From assembly GCF_004522095.1 (NCBI RefSeq), contig NZ_SPUI01000010.1, positions 78,283 through 142,282 on the forward strand: 64,000 bases of DNA. Direction: 5' to 3'. The notes beneath the pieces were generated by a model. That model saw only the letters and a program-made list of their open reading frames with translations, did no database searches and was not told the DNA's origin. The translations under genes were made by a program, and so were the position numbers. This DNA is from Nocardioides sp. 503 (GTDB lineage: Bacteria; Actinomycetota; Actinomycetes; Propionibacteriales; Nocardioidaceae). Shown here one piece after another: positions 58,427 to 64,000 of this stretch (its first letter is position 1; each line of letters opens with the position of its first letter).

Positions 58427-59143
58427 CTACTGCGCGCCCAGGCCCGCCGTCAGCGCGATCTCGACCATGTCGCCGAAGGTCTGCTCACGCTCCTGCGAGG
58501 TCGTCTCCTCGCCGGTGACGATGTGGTCGGAGACCGTGCAGATCGCCAGCGCGCGGCGCCCGTGCTTGGCGGCCAGCGTGTAGAGCGCGGCCGCCTCCAT
58601 CTCGACGGCCAGCACGCCGTACTCCACCATCCGCGCCGCCAGCTCGGGGCGCGCGGCGTAGAAGGAGTCGCTGCTGAAGATCAGGCCGACGTGGACGGAC
58701 GCCTCGGTGGCGAGCGACTCCGCCGCGGCCGCCGCGTCGCGCAGCAGGCCGAAGTCGGCCACCGGGGCGTAGCCCAGCCCCTCGAACGCGATCCGGTTCA
58801 TCGCGGAGTCGGTGCAGGCGCCGGACGCGATCACCAGGTCGCGCACGGCCAGCCGCTCCGTCAGCGCCCCGCAGGAGCCCACGCGCACGACCGACTGCAC
58901 GTCGTACTCGGTGAAGAGCTCGTTGACGTAGATCGCCAGCGAGGGCTGGCCCATGCCGGAGCCCTGCACGGAGACCCGCTGGCCCCGCCAGGTGCCGGTG
59001 TAGCCGTACATCCCGCGGACCTCGGTGTAGCACCGCGCGTCCTCGAGGAACGTCTCCGCGATCCACCGGGCCCGCAGCGGGTCGCCGGGCATCAGGACGA
59101 GGGGAGCGATGTCGCCGGGCTGGGCGCCGATGTGGGTGCTCAT
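58427..59143 (-). CDS. deoD: Purine-nucleoside phosphorylase, DeoD type
   Basis: A 238-residue hexameric-type nucleoside phosphorylase. MPGDPLRARWIAE holds the phosphate-binding region, GSGMGQPSLAIYVNEL and RVGSCGAL continue the active site, and AVEMEAAALYTLA provides the ribose-binding Met-Glu. The catalytic Asp lies in TVSDHIVTGE. It splits purine (deoxy)nucleosides with phosphate. ATG 59143 is preferred, eight bases after a TAGGGT box; ATG 59149 is too close. The role in salvage complements the nucleobase-related genes elsewhere but the gene lies in the backbone block. Confidence 0.93.
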   Translation of the reverse strand: MSTHIGAQPGDIAPLVLMPGDPLRARWIAETFLEDARCYTEVRGMYGYTGTWRGQRVSVQGSGMGQPSLAIYVNELFTEYDVQSVVRVGSCGALTERLAVRDLVIASGACTDSAMNRIAFEGLGYAPVADFGLLRDAAAAAESLATEASVHVGLIFSSDSFYAARPELAARMVEYGVLAVEMEAAALYTLAAKHGRRALAICTVSDHIVTGEETTSQEREQTFGDMVEIALTAGLGAQ

Positions 59144-59161
59144 GGGCATGGACCCTAGGAC

Positions 59162-59167
59162 TAACTT
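59162..59167 (+). promoter_or_regulatory. Putative -10 box, leaderless nudC
   Basis: TAACTT lies seven bases before the GTG at 59175, supporting that start. Together with the TAGGGT box for deoD (59157-59152, minus), both divergent promoters fit in a 31-base gap. Confidence 0.55.
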
Positions 59168-59174
59168 CGACACC

Positions 59175-60086
59175 GTGACATTTCCGCACCTCCGCCTCGC
59201 CGAGCCCGCCCACGACCGCCTGGGGGTGCACCGCAAGGACGACGCCTGGCTCGACGCCCGGTGGGCCGACCCGAGCAGCCGGGTGCTCGTCGTCTCCGGC
59301 ACGCGCGTGCGCCCCCGCGACGGCGCCCTGGAGTGGGTCGCGCCGGACCGGGCGCCCGAGGGGACGCGGGTGCTGCTCGGCGAGCGCGACGGCACGACCT
59401 GGTGGGCGGTCGTCACCGACGGCGCGCTCGCGGCCGAGGAGAAGGACGCGTGGCTCCCGCTACGCGGGCTCCTGCCCGCGCTGGCCGGCGGGGACACCGG
59501 CGAGGGACCGCTGGTCTTCCACGCCCTTGGCCTGGCCGAGTGGCACTGGGCGACCCGCTTCTGCCCGCGCTGCGGGGGGACGCTGGAGTCCCAGGCCGCC
59601 GGCCACGAGCTGAGGTGCACGCAGTGCGGCCGCGCGCAGTTCCCGCGCACGGACCCGGCCGTGATCATGCTCGTGACCCACGGCCAGCCCGGGGCGGACG
59701 ACGAGCGGTGCCTGCTGGGGCGCCAGGCGGTGTGGCCCGCGGGGCGCTTCTCGACGCTGGCCGGCTTCTGCGAGCCGGGCGAGACCCTCGAGGACGCCGT
59801 ACGGCGTGAGGTCGCCGAGGAGGTGGGCGTGCGGGTCGGCGAGGTGGGCTACTTCGGCAACCAGCCGTGGCCGCTGCCGGCGAGCCTCATGCTCGGGATG
59901 GTCGGGCGCGCCGTCTCCACCGAGATCACCGTCGACGCCGACGAGATCGAGGAGGCCCGCTGGTTCACCCGGGCCGAGATGCGGGAGCAGGCCGAGTCGG
60001 GGACGGTCGTGCTCCCCGGCGGCGTCTCGATCAGCCGCTCGCTCGTCGAGCACTGGTACGGCGGCGAGCTCCCCGGCCACTGGTGA
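59175..60086 (+). CDS. nudC: NADH pyrophosphatase / RNA deNADding Nudix hydrolase
   Basis: A 303-residue NudC protein. Zinc ribbon CPRC...CTQC in the middle, the Nudix box GFCEPGETLEDAVRREVAEEVGV, and the NudC signature NQPWPLPASLM. It hydrolyses NADH and can remove NAD caps from RNA. GTG 59175 is chosen on the TAACTT box; an ATG at 59148 is an alternative. Position matches Rv3199c. A strong hairpin ends the gene against the convergent mycoredoxin. Confidence 0.93.
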   Translation: MTFPHLRLAEPAHDRLGVHRKDDAWLDARWADPSSRVLVVSGTRVRPRDGALEWVAPDRAPEGTRVLLGERDGTTWWAVVTDGALAAEEKDAWLPLRGLLPALAGGDTGEGPLVFHALGLAEWHWATRFCPRCGGTLESQAAGHELRCTQCGRAQFPRTDPAVIMLVTHGQPGADDERCLLGRQAVWPAGRFSTLAGFCEPGETLEDAVRREVAEEVGVRVGEVGYFGNQPWPLPASLMLGMVGRAVSTEITVDADEIEEARWFTRAEMREQAESGTVVLPGGVSISRSLVEHWYGGELPGHW

Positions 60087-60092
60087 ACAACG

Positions 60093-60123
60093 CCGACCCG
60101 CCCGAAAGTTCCGGGCGGGTCGG
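60093..60123. terminator. Bidirectional terminator between nudC and mycoredoxin
   Basis: CCGACCCGCCCG pairs with CGGGCGGGTCGG (12 bp) around AAAGTTC, seven bases after the nudC stop and eight before the mycoredoxin stop. It shares its stem with the hairpin inside the coxG-like gene. Confidence 0.85.
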
Positions 60124-60130
60124 CGGAAGG

Positions 60131-60376
60131 TCACGCCAGGGAGGCGATCTTCTCCTTGACCTGGGCCAGGGAGGGGTTGGTCTGCGCGGTGCCGTCGGTG
60201 TAGACCAGCGTGGGAACCGTCTGGTTGCCGTTGTTGGCGGACTCGACGATCTGCACGGCCTCGGGCTGCTGCTCGATGTCGACCACGTCGTAGGTGATGC
60301 CCTCGCGGTCCAGCTGGCTCTTGAGACGGTGGCAGTAGCCGCACCAAGGGGTCGTGTACATCGTGAAGCTGCTCAT
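60131..60376 (-). CDS. Mycoredoxin (glutaredoxin-like)
   Basis: An 81-residue glutaredoxin-fold protein. Active site CGYC in MYTTPWCGYCHRLK, TVPT cis-proline motif and a C-terminal helix. Mycoredoxin-1 reduces mycothiol mixed disulfides, replacing the glutaredoxin/glutathione system in Actinobacteria. The position between nudC and uvrD2 matches Rv3198A. ATG at 60376 gives the usual length. Confidence 0.92.
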   Translation of the reverse strand: MSSFTMYTTPWCGYCHRLKSQLDREGITYDVVDIEQQPEAVQIVESANNGNQTVPTLVYTDGTAQTNPSLAQVKEKIASLA

Positions 60377-60450
60377 CTGGGACTGTCGCCTCCGGCGTCT
60401 AGGGTCGTGACTAGCACCCGATACAACCATCTCGACCCAGGAGTTGTTCC

Positions 60451-62493
60451 TTGCCCCACGACCTGCTCGCCGCTCTCGACCCCGAGCAGCGGCGTGTGGC
60501 GGAGGCGCTGCGCGGGCCGGTCCGCGTGCTGGCCGGCGCCGGCACCGGCAAGACCCGCGCGATCACCCACCGGATCGCCCACGGCGTGGCCACCGGCGTC
60601 TACGCGCCCTCCGAGGTGCTCGCGGTGACGTTCACGACGCGGGCCGCGGGGGAGATGCGCGGGCGCCTGCGCGGACTCGGCGCGAGCGGGGTGCAGGCCC
60701 GCACGTTCCACTCGGCCGCGCTGCGCCAGCTGCGCTACTTCTGGCCCCACGTGCACGGCACCGAGCTGCCCTCGCTGATCGAGTCCAAGATCGGGCTCCT
60801 CGCCACCGCCGCGCGCCGGCAGCGGCTGAGCTCCGACCAGGCGCTGCTGCGCGACCTGGCCTCCGAGATCGAGTGGTCCAAGGTCAGCAACGTCCACCCC
60901 GACGACTACGCCCGCCTCGCGGAGGCTCGGGGGCGCTCCGTGGCCGGCCAGGACCCCGAGACGGTGGGGCGCGTCTTCGCCGCCTACGAGGAGGTCAAGC
61001 GCGCCCAGGGCCGCATGGACATGGAGGACGTGCTGCTCCTCACCGCCGGCATGCTCGCCGAGGACGAGCGCGTCGCGGCCCAGGTGCGCCGGCAGTACAA
61101 GTGGCTCGTCGTCGACGAGTTCCAGGACGTCTCGCCCCTGCAGTCGGCGCTGCTCGACCTCTGGCTCGGCGGGCGCGACGAGATCTGCGTCGTCGGCGAC
61201 CCCGCCCAGACGATCTACTCCTTCGCCGGCGCCAACGCCGACTACCTCACGGGCTTCACGACCAAGTTCCCCGGTGCGACCTCGGTCGAGCTGGTGCGCA
61301 ACTACCGCTCCACGCCGCAGGTGGTCGAGGCCGCCAACGCGCTGCTGGCCGGCTCCGGCACCCAGTCCGTGCAGCTGCGCGCGCAGCGGCCGGCCGGCCC
61401 GGCGGTGACGTTCACCCCGGCGCCCGACGAGGTCGCCGAGGCACACCAGATCGCCCGCCGCATCCAGGGCCTGCGCAGCGAGGGCCGGGCGCTGTCCGAG
61501 ATCGCCGTGCTGTTCCGCATCAACGCCCAGTCGGAGGCCTACGAGGAGGCGCTGTCCGACCTCAAGATCCCCTACGTCATCCGCGGCGCGGCCCGCTTCT
61601 TCGACCGCCCCGAGGTGCGCGAGGCCGTCACCCGCATCCGCGGGGCGGCCCGGTCGGGCAGCTCCGAGGTCGACGGGGGATCTGGCGGCGAGCTCGTCGA
61701 CGTCGTCAAGGCCACGCTGGCCGGCATGGGCTGGACGGCCGAGGCGCCGGCGGGCCGCGGACAGACCCGCGACCGCTGGGAGTCCTGGCAGGCGCTGGTC
61801 AGCCAGGCCGAGGAGTTCGCCCGAGGCGAGACCGCCTCGCTGGGTGCCTTCGTCGACGACCTCGACCGCCGTGCCGCCGAGCAGCACGCGCCCGTGGCCG
61901 AGGGCGTCACGCTGTCGACGTTCCATGCCGCCAAGGGCCTCGAGTGGGACTCGGTGTTCCTCTGCGGTCTCCAGGACGGCACCCTGCCGATCACCTACGC
62001 CGACACCCCGGCCGCGATCGAGGAGGAGCGGCGGCTGCTCTACGTCGGCATGACCCGCGCCCGCCTCGACCTCGCGCTCTCGTGGGCGCAGGCGCGCAAC
62101 CCCGGCCAGGCCGCCCGCCGCAAGCCGTCGCGCTTCCTGGACCCGCTCCTGCCGGCCTCCGCGCGCCGTGAGCCCGCCACCGAGCGCCGTAGCCGCGTGG
62201 CGAGCTGTCGCGAGTGCGGCAAGCCGCTGCGCACCGGCGCGGAGAAGAAGCGCGGTCGCTGCACCGACTGCCCCGCCTCTTACGACGAGGCGGTCTTCGA
62301 GCGCCTGCGCGAGTGGCGCAAGGAGCGCGCCGCCGAGGACGAGGTGCCGGCGTTCGTGATCTTCACCGACGCGACGCTGCAGCTCATCGCCGAGCACCAG
62401 CCCCAGTCCACACAGGCATTGCTGCGCATCAGCGGAGTCGGCGAGGGCAAGCTGGAGCGCTACGGCGAGGACCTGCTGAGCCTGCTGGTCTAG
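60451..62493 (+). CDS. uvrD2: UvrD2-type DNA helicase with HRDC domain
   Basis: A 680-residue SF1 helicase. Motifs: Walker A GAGTGKT, motif II VVDEFQDVSP, III GDPAQTIYSFAG, V STFHAAKGLEW, VI YVGMTRARLDL. A zinc module with CREC and CTDC (tetracysteine) follows, then a C-terminal HRDC domain ending LERYGEDLLSLL. This architecture is specific to actinobacterial UvrD2, which is essential in mycobacteria for an ATPase-related role. TTG start at 60451 after GGAG. It is followed by the whiB7 leader, as in mycobacteria. Confidence 0.93.
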   Translation: MPHDLLAALDPEQRRVAEALRGPVRVLAGAGTGKTRAITHRIAHGVATGVYAPSEVLAVTFTTRAAGEMRGRLRGLGASGVQARTFHSAALRQLRYFWPHVHGTELPSLIESKIGLLATAARRQRLSSDQALLRDLASEIEWSKVSNVHPDDYARLAEARGRSVAGQDPETVGRVFAAYEEVKRAQGRMDMEDVLLLTAGMLAEDERVAAQVRRQYKWLVVDEFQDVSPLQSALLDLWLGGRDEICVVGDPAQTIYSFAGANADYLTGFTTKFPGATSVELVRNYRSTPQVVEAANALLAGSGTQSVQLRAQRPAGPAVTFTPAPDEVAEAHQIARRIQGLRSEGRALSEIAVLFRINAQSEAYEEALSDLKIPYVIRGAARFFDRPEVREAVTRIRGAARSGSSEVDGGSGGELVDVVKATLAGMGWTAEAPAGRGQTRDRWESWQALVSQAEEFARGETASLGAFVDDLDRRAAEQHAPVAEGVTLSTFHAAKGLEWDSVFLCGLQDGTLPITYADTPAAIEEERRLLYVGMTRARLDLALSWAQARNPGQAARRKPSRFLDPLLPASARREPATERRSRVASCRECGKPLRTGAEKKRGRCTDCPASYDEAVFERLREWRKERAAEDEVPAFVIFTDATLQLIAEHQPQSTQALLRISGVGEGKLERYGEDLLSLLV

Positions 62494-62532
62494 AGGCCTC
62501 GGAAGAAAATCGAGAAATACTCATAAAATCGT

Positions 62533-62562
62533 TTGCTCATTACATCGCGGTGGCGGTAACTT
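62533..62562 (+). promoter_or_regulatory. Probable WhiB7-autoregulated promoter
   Basis: TTGCTC (62533-62538) and TAACTT (62557-62562) are 18 bases apart. An AT-rich stretch, ATAAAATCG, lies immediately before the -35 box. AT-rich DNA just upstream of -35 is the known target of WhiB7 with SigA. The region 62500-62545 is strikingly AT-rich for this genome. Confidence 0.65.
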
Positions 62563-62635
62563 TCCGTCACCAAGCAAACCGCGCACCACGGTCCTGACAA
62601 GGCCGGCGCCCGATGAACCGAAGGAGGTGGCCCGC

Positions 62636-62863
62636 ATGATCACCAACACCATCACGATGACGACCCCGTCCAACCAGGGGATGGCGTCCGGCTTTGGCAT
62701 GCCCGCGTGCCACCACGCCGCCTTCGGCACTCCGGTGACGGGCCAGCGCTCCGTCGATCTCCGAGGTATGGAGATCGCCCGCGACCGCGCCGTCATCAAG
62801 GGAGAGGTGGCTCTCGCCGCCTACGTCCCGGGGACCAACGCCTGGAGTCCGCCCATCTGTTGA
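62636..62863 (+). CDS. Upstream ORF (leader peptide) of whiB7
   Basis: A 75-codon frame, MITNTITMTTPSNQGMA at the start and AWSPPIC at the end. AAGGAGGT seven bases before the ATG gives it one of the strongest ribosome sites in the window. It lies between the whiB7 promoter and a factor-independent terminator. Its last codons (62844-62852) form one arm of the antiterminator. Known whiB7 leaders carry such uORFs as ribosome sensors. The peptide itself probably matters less than its translation. Confidence 0.8.
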   Translation: MITNTITMTTPSNQGMASGFGMPACHHAAFGTPVTGQRSVDLRGMEIARDRAVIKGEVALAAYVPGTNAWSPPIC

Positions 62864-62929
62864 CATCAACAGACTGGCTCACCTCCAGGCCGCGGACTCC
62901 CACCAAGGGATCCGCGGCCTTTGTGTTTT
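62844..62929 (+). terminator. whiB7 attenuator: terminator with competing antiterminator
   Basis: Terminator: GGCCGCGGA (62888-62896) pairs with TCCGCGGCC (62911-62919), followed by TTTGTGTTTT. Antiterminator: GGAGTCCGC (62844-62852), in the uORF end, is perfectly complementary to GCGGACTCC (62892-62900), overlapping the 5' terminator arm. A small hairpin CTGTTG-ACAT-CAACAG (62857-62872) covers the uORF stop. A translating ribosome reaching the stop would mask 62844-62852 and allow termination; stalled translation would allow antitermination. Confidence 0.85.
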
Positions 62930-63001
62930 CTCAGAGGCCCTGATCTCCCGCCACACCGCACCACCCCACCGCGATCAGGTCACCGACAGGAGGTGAGATA
63001 G

Positions 63002-63334
63002 ATGACCATCAGCGTTCTCGACCGCACCACCGGGCACCAGCCGGACCAGGAGACCACCCTGGGCCAGCTGCACGACCAGGCCGGTCACGTCGACCACGAG
63101 CGGCTGCCCTGCCGGGTCAACGACCCCGAGCTGTGGTTCGCCGAGTCGCCGTCCGACGTGGAGTTCGCCAAGGCCCTGTGCCAGGACTGCCCGGTCCAGG
63201 CCCTGTGCCTCAGCGGAGCCCTCGACCGGCGTGAGCCCTGGGGCGTCTGGGGAGGCGAGCTGTTCCTCCAGGGAGCAGTGATCCCCCGCAAGCGCCCGCG
63301 CGGCCGACCCCGCAAGAACGAGGTCGCCGCGTAG
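63002..63334 (+). CDS. whiB7: WhiB7 transcription factor
   Basis: A 110-residue Wbl protein. Four Fe-S cysteines are Cys37, Cys60, Cys63 and Cys69 (C-x22-C-x2-C-x5-C), then the GVWGG turn (81-85) that contacts SigA. The C-terminal AT-hook RGRPRK (100-105) distinguishes WhiB7 from other Wbl proteins. It activates intrinsic antibiotic-resistance genes. Its gene sits downstream of uvrD2 as in mycobacteria and has an uORF/attenuator leader. GGAGGTGA precedes the ATG. Confidence 0.95.
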   Translation: MTISVLDRTTGHQPDQETTLGQLHDQAGHVDHERLPCRVNDPELWFAESPSDVEFAKALCQDCPVQALCLSGALDRREPWGVWGGELFLQGAVIPRKRPRGRPRKNEVAA

Positions 63335-63418
63335 CGGCGGCACCTGTCCCGACCGGAGCACCTTCTCGGAGAGCACCACCCACCACTCATGATCTCGAAC
63401 CAGAACCGGAGTACTGAC

Positions 63419-63586
63419 ATGAACCACCTCATGACCGAAGACCTGGCGCGCGCGCACATGACCGCGCGCCTGGGAGAGGCGCACCAGCTGCGCATGGGCA
63501 GCCGTGTCGCCCGTGCGCGCCGACTCAGCCGCAAGGCCGAGAAGGCCGCGCAGCAGGCGCGCCTCGCCCTCGCTCGCGCTCTGTAG
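63419..63586 (+). CDS. Small basic helical protein downstream of whiB7
   Basis: A 55-residue protein (MNHLMTEDLARAHMTARLGE... ending LARAL), highly charged, Arg/Ala-rich and helical, with no cysteine. GGAG lies seven bases before the ATG. It is probably co-transcribed with whiB7 and ends before two hairpins. Such short basic proteins are common in Nocardioides-like genomes but I know no function. Confidence 0.65.
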   Translation: MNHLMTEDLARAHMTARLGEAHQLRMGSRVARARRLSRKAEKAAQQARLALARAL

Positions 63587-63592
63587 GACCCC

Positions 63593-63612
63593 GGTGATCG
63601 GTCACGATCACC
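63593..63612 (+). terminator. Short hairpin after the small basic protein gene
   Basis: GGTGATCG and CGATCACC pair perfectly around GTCA. It precedes the main terminator. Confidence 0.55.
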
Positions 63613-63637
63613 TCCACCCTGATCGCGGGTGAACCCC

Positions 63638-63677
63638 GGGAGCCGGGTACGACGAACCCTCGTCGTGCCCGGCTCCC
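63638..63677 (+). terminator. Strong terminator of the whiB7 transcript
   Basis: GGGAGCCGGGTACGACGA pairs with TCGTCGTGCCCGGCTCCC (18 bp, one G-T pair) around a four-base loop, then TCTCATTT. Confidence 0.85.
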
Positions 63678-63699
63678 TCTCATTTCCAGCGCCGGCCGC

Positions 63700-63705
63700 T
63701 AGCCT
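63700..63705 (+). promoter_or_regulatory. Putative -10 box, leaderless zinc-finger gene
   Basis: TAGCCT lies six bases before the ATG at 63712. Confidence 0.5.
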
Positions 63706-63711
63706 CGGGCC

Positions 63712-63873
63712 ATGGCCACGTGCGACTTCTGCGGACGCCAGGAGCCTGACGGCTCCGCCACCCTGACCTGGATCACCTCCGTCGAGCACGGTCGCCAGCG
63801 CCGCTACTGCGACACCTGCTCGCGCGAGCACCTGCGCGCGATGGAGGGCAAGCTCGACAGCGAGTGGTGGTGA
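63712..63873 (+). CDS. Small zinc-finger protein
   Basis: A 53-residue protein with two Cys-x-x-Cys pairs, CDFC near the start and CDTC in the middle, ending in an acidic helix (MEGKLDSEWW). The leaderless -10 box and third-position GC support it as a real gene although it is very short. Function unknown; possibly a treble-clef zinc ribbon. Nothing else is seen between it and the right edge except a G-rich repeat. Confidence 0.7.
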   Translation: MATCDFCGRQEPDGSATLTWITSVEHGRQRRYCDTCSREHLRAMEGKLDSEWW

Positions 63874-63905
63874 GCCGCTCGCACGGGGCGCCGCCCGCTC
63901 ACCCT

Positions 63906-63927
63906 GGGTGGGGTGGGGTGGGGTGGG
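63906..63927 (+). repeat. GGGGT tandem repeat with quadruplex potential
   Basis: Five G-runs of three to four bases separated by single T (GGGTGGGGTGGGGTGGGGTG...). The pattern could fold as a G-quadruplex. From 63928 to the edge no gene is recognised. Confidence 0.6.
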
Positions 63928-64000
63928 CAGGGCGCGGATCGTCGCCTACGGCGACAGGGCCACGGCGCCGGAAACCAGCCCTCCGCTCCTTCGTCGCTCC

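Noticed and set aside
63085..63831. 248-residue minus-strand frame opposite whiB7
   Set aside because: Antisense to whiB7 and two small genes; low-complexity composition and no start signals.

Overview
The window is very GC-rich actinobacterial DNA. Gene content and codon use fit a Nocardioides-like member of the Propionibacteriales; this is inferred from gene families and neighbourhoods, not from an rRNA gene. No rRNA or tRNA gene was seen.

Two blocks form a conserved actinobacterial backbone that resembles the Rv3197A-Rv3214 neighbourhood of Mycobacterium tuberculosis. The left block (about 4.3-19.2 kb) holds a histidine phosphatase, an orphan ParA, a DEAD-box RNA helicase, a ferritin-like protein, DUF3107, a TetR regulator, MoeZ and an alkyltransferase-like protein. 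The right block (about 50.9-63.9 kb) holds the helicase-nuclease pair AdnA-AdnB, NudC, a mycoredoxin, UvrD2 and WhiB7. Other genes are interspersed on the left: a PadR-controlled ABC transporter cut by the window edge, a CASTOR/POLLUX-type channel, DUF6758, a PHP hydrolase, MarC, an SDR and an L,D-transpeptidase.

Between the two blocks lie about 31 kb of accessory DNA. Its core is a catabolic region for cyclic ureides. One arm runs leftward: DUF2877, FdrA and DUF1116, the three families of the AllFGH oxamate carbamoyltransferase. The divergent arm runs rightward: a UraA-type permease, a three-subunit molybdenum hydroxylase, CoxG and an amidase. Further along are hydantoinase/oxoprolinase A and B, a carbamate kinase and a ring-opening amidohydrolase that closely resembles barbiturase. 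I infer an oxidative pyrimidine route: uracil or thymine is imported, hydroxylated to a barbiturate and ring-opened to an N-acylurea (ureidomalonate). The carbamoyl group may then be removed by phosphorolysis to carbamoyl phosphate, which carbamate kinase would use to make ATP. This would be an energy-conserving alternative to the classical ureidomalonase step.

The rest of the accessory DNA holds a DUF222/HNH gene, a cluster of modular palindromic repeats (two copies of which are read in frame inside proteins), a TetR/SDR pair with twin operators, and a tandem duplication of an ELWxxDGT-repeat secreted protein plus TetR unit.

Regulatory signals are unusually readable. The whiB7 leader shows an upstream ORF, a factor-independent terminator and a competing antiterminator helix. 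Many genes have a TANNNT box 6-7 bases before the start codon, the signature of leaderless transcripts. Several strong bidirectional terminators lie between convergent genes.
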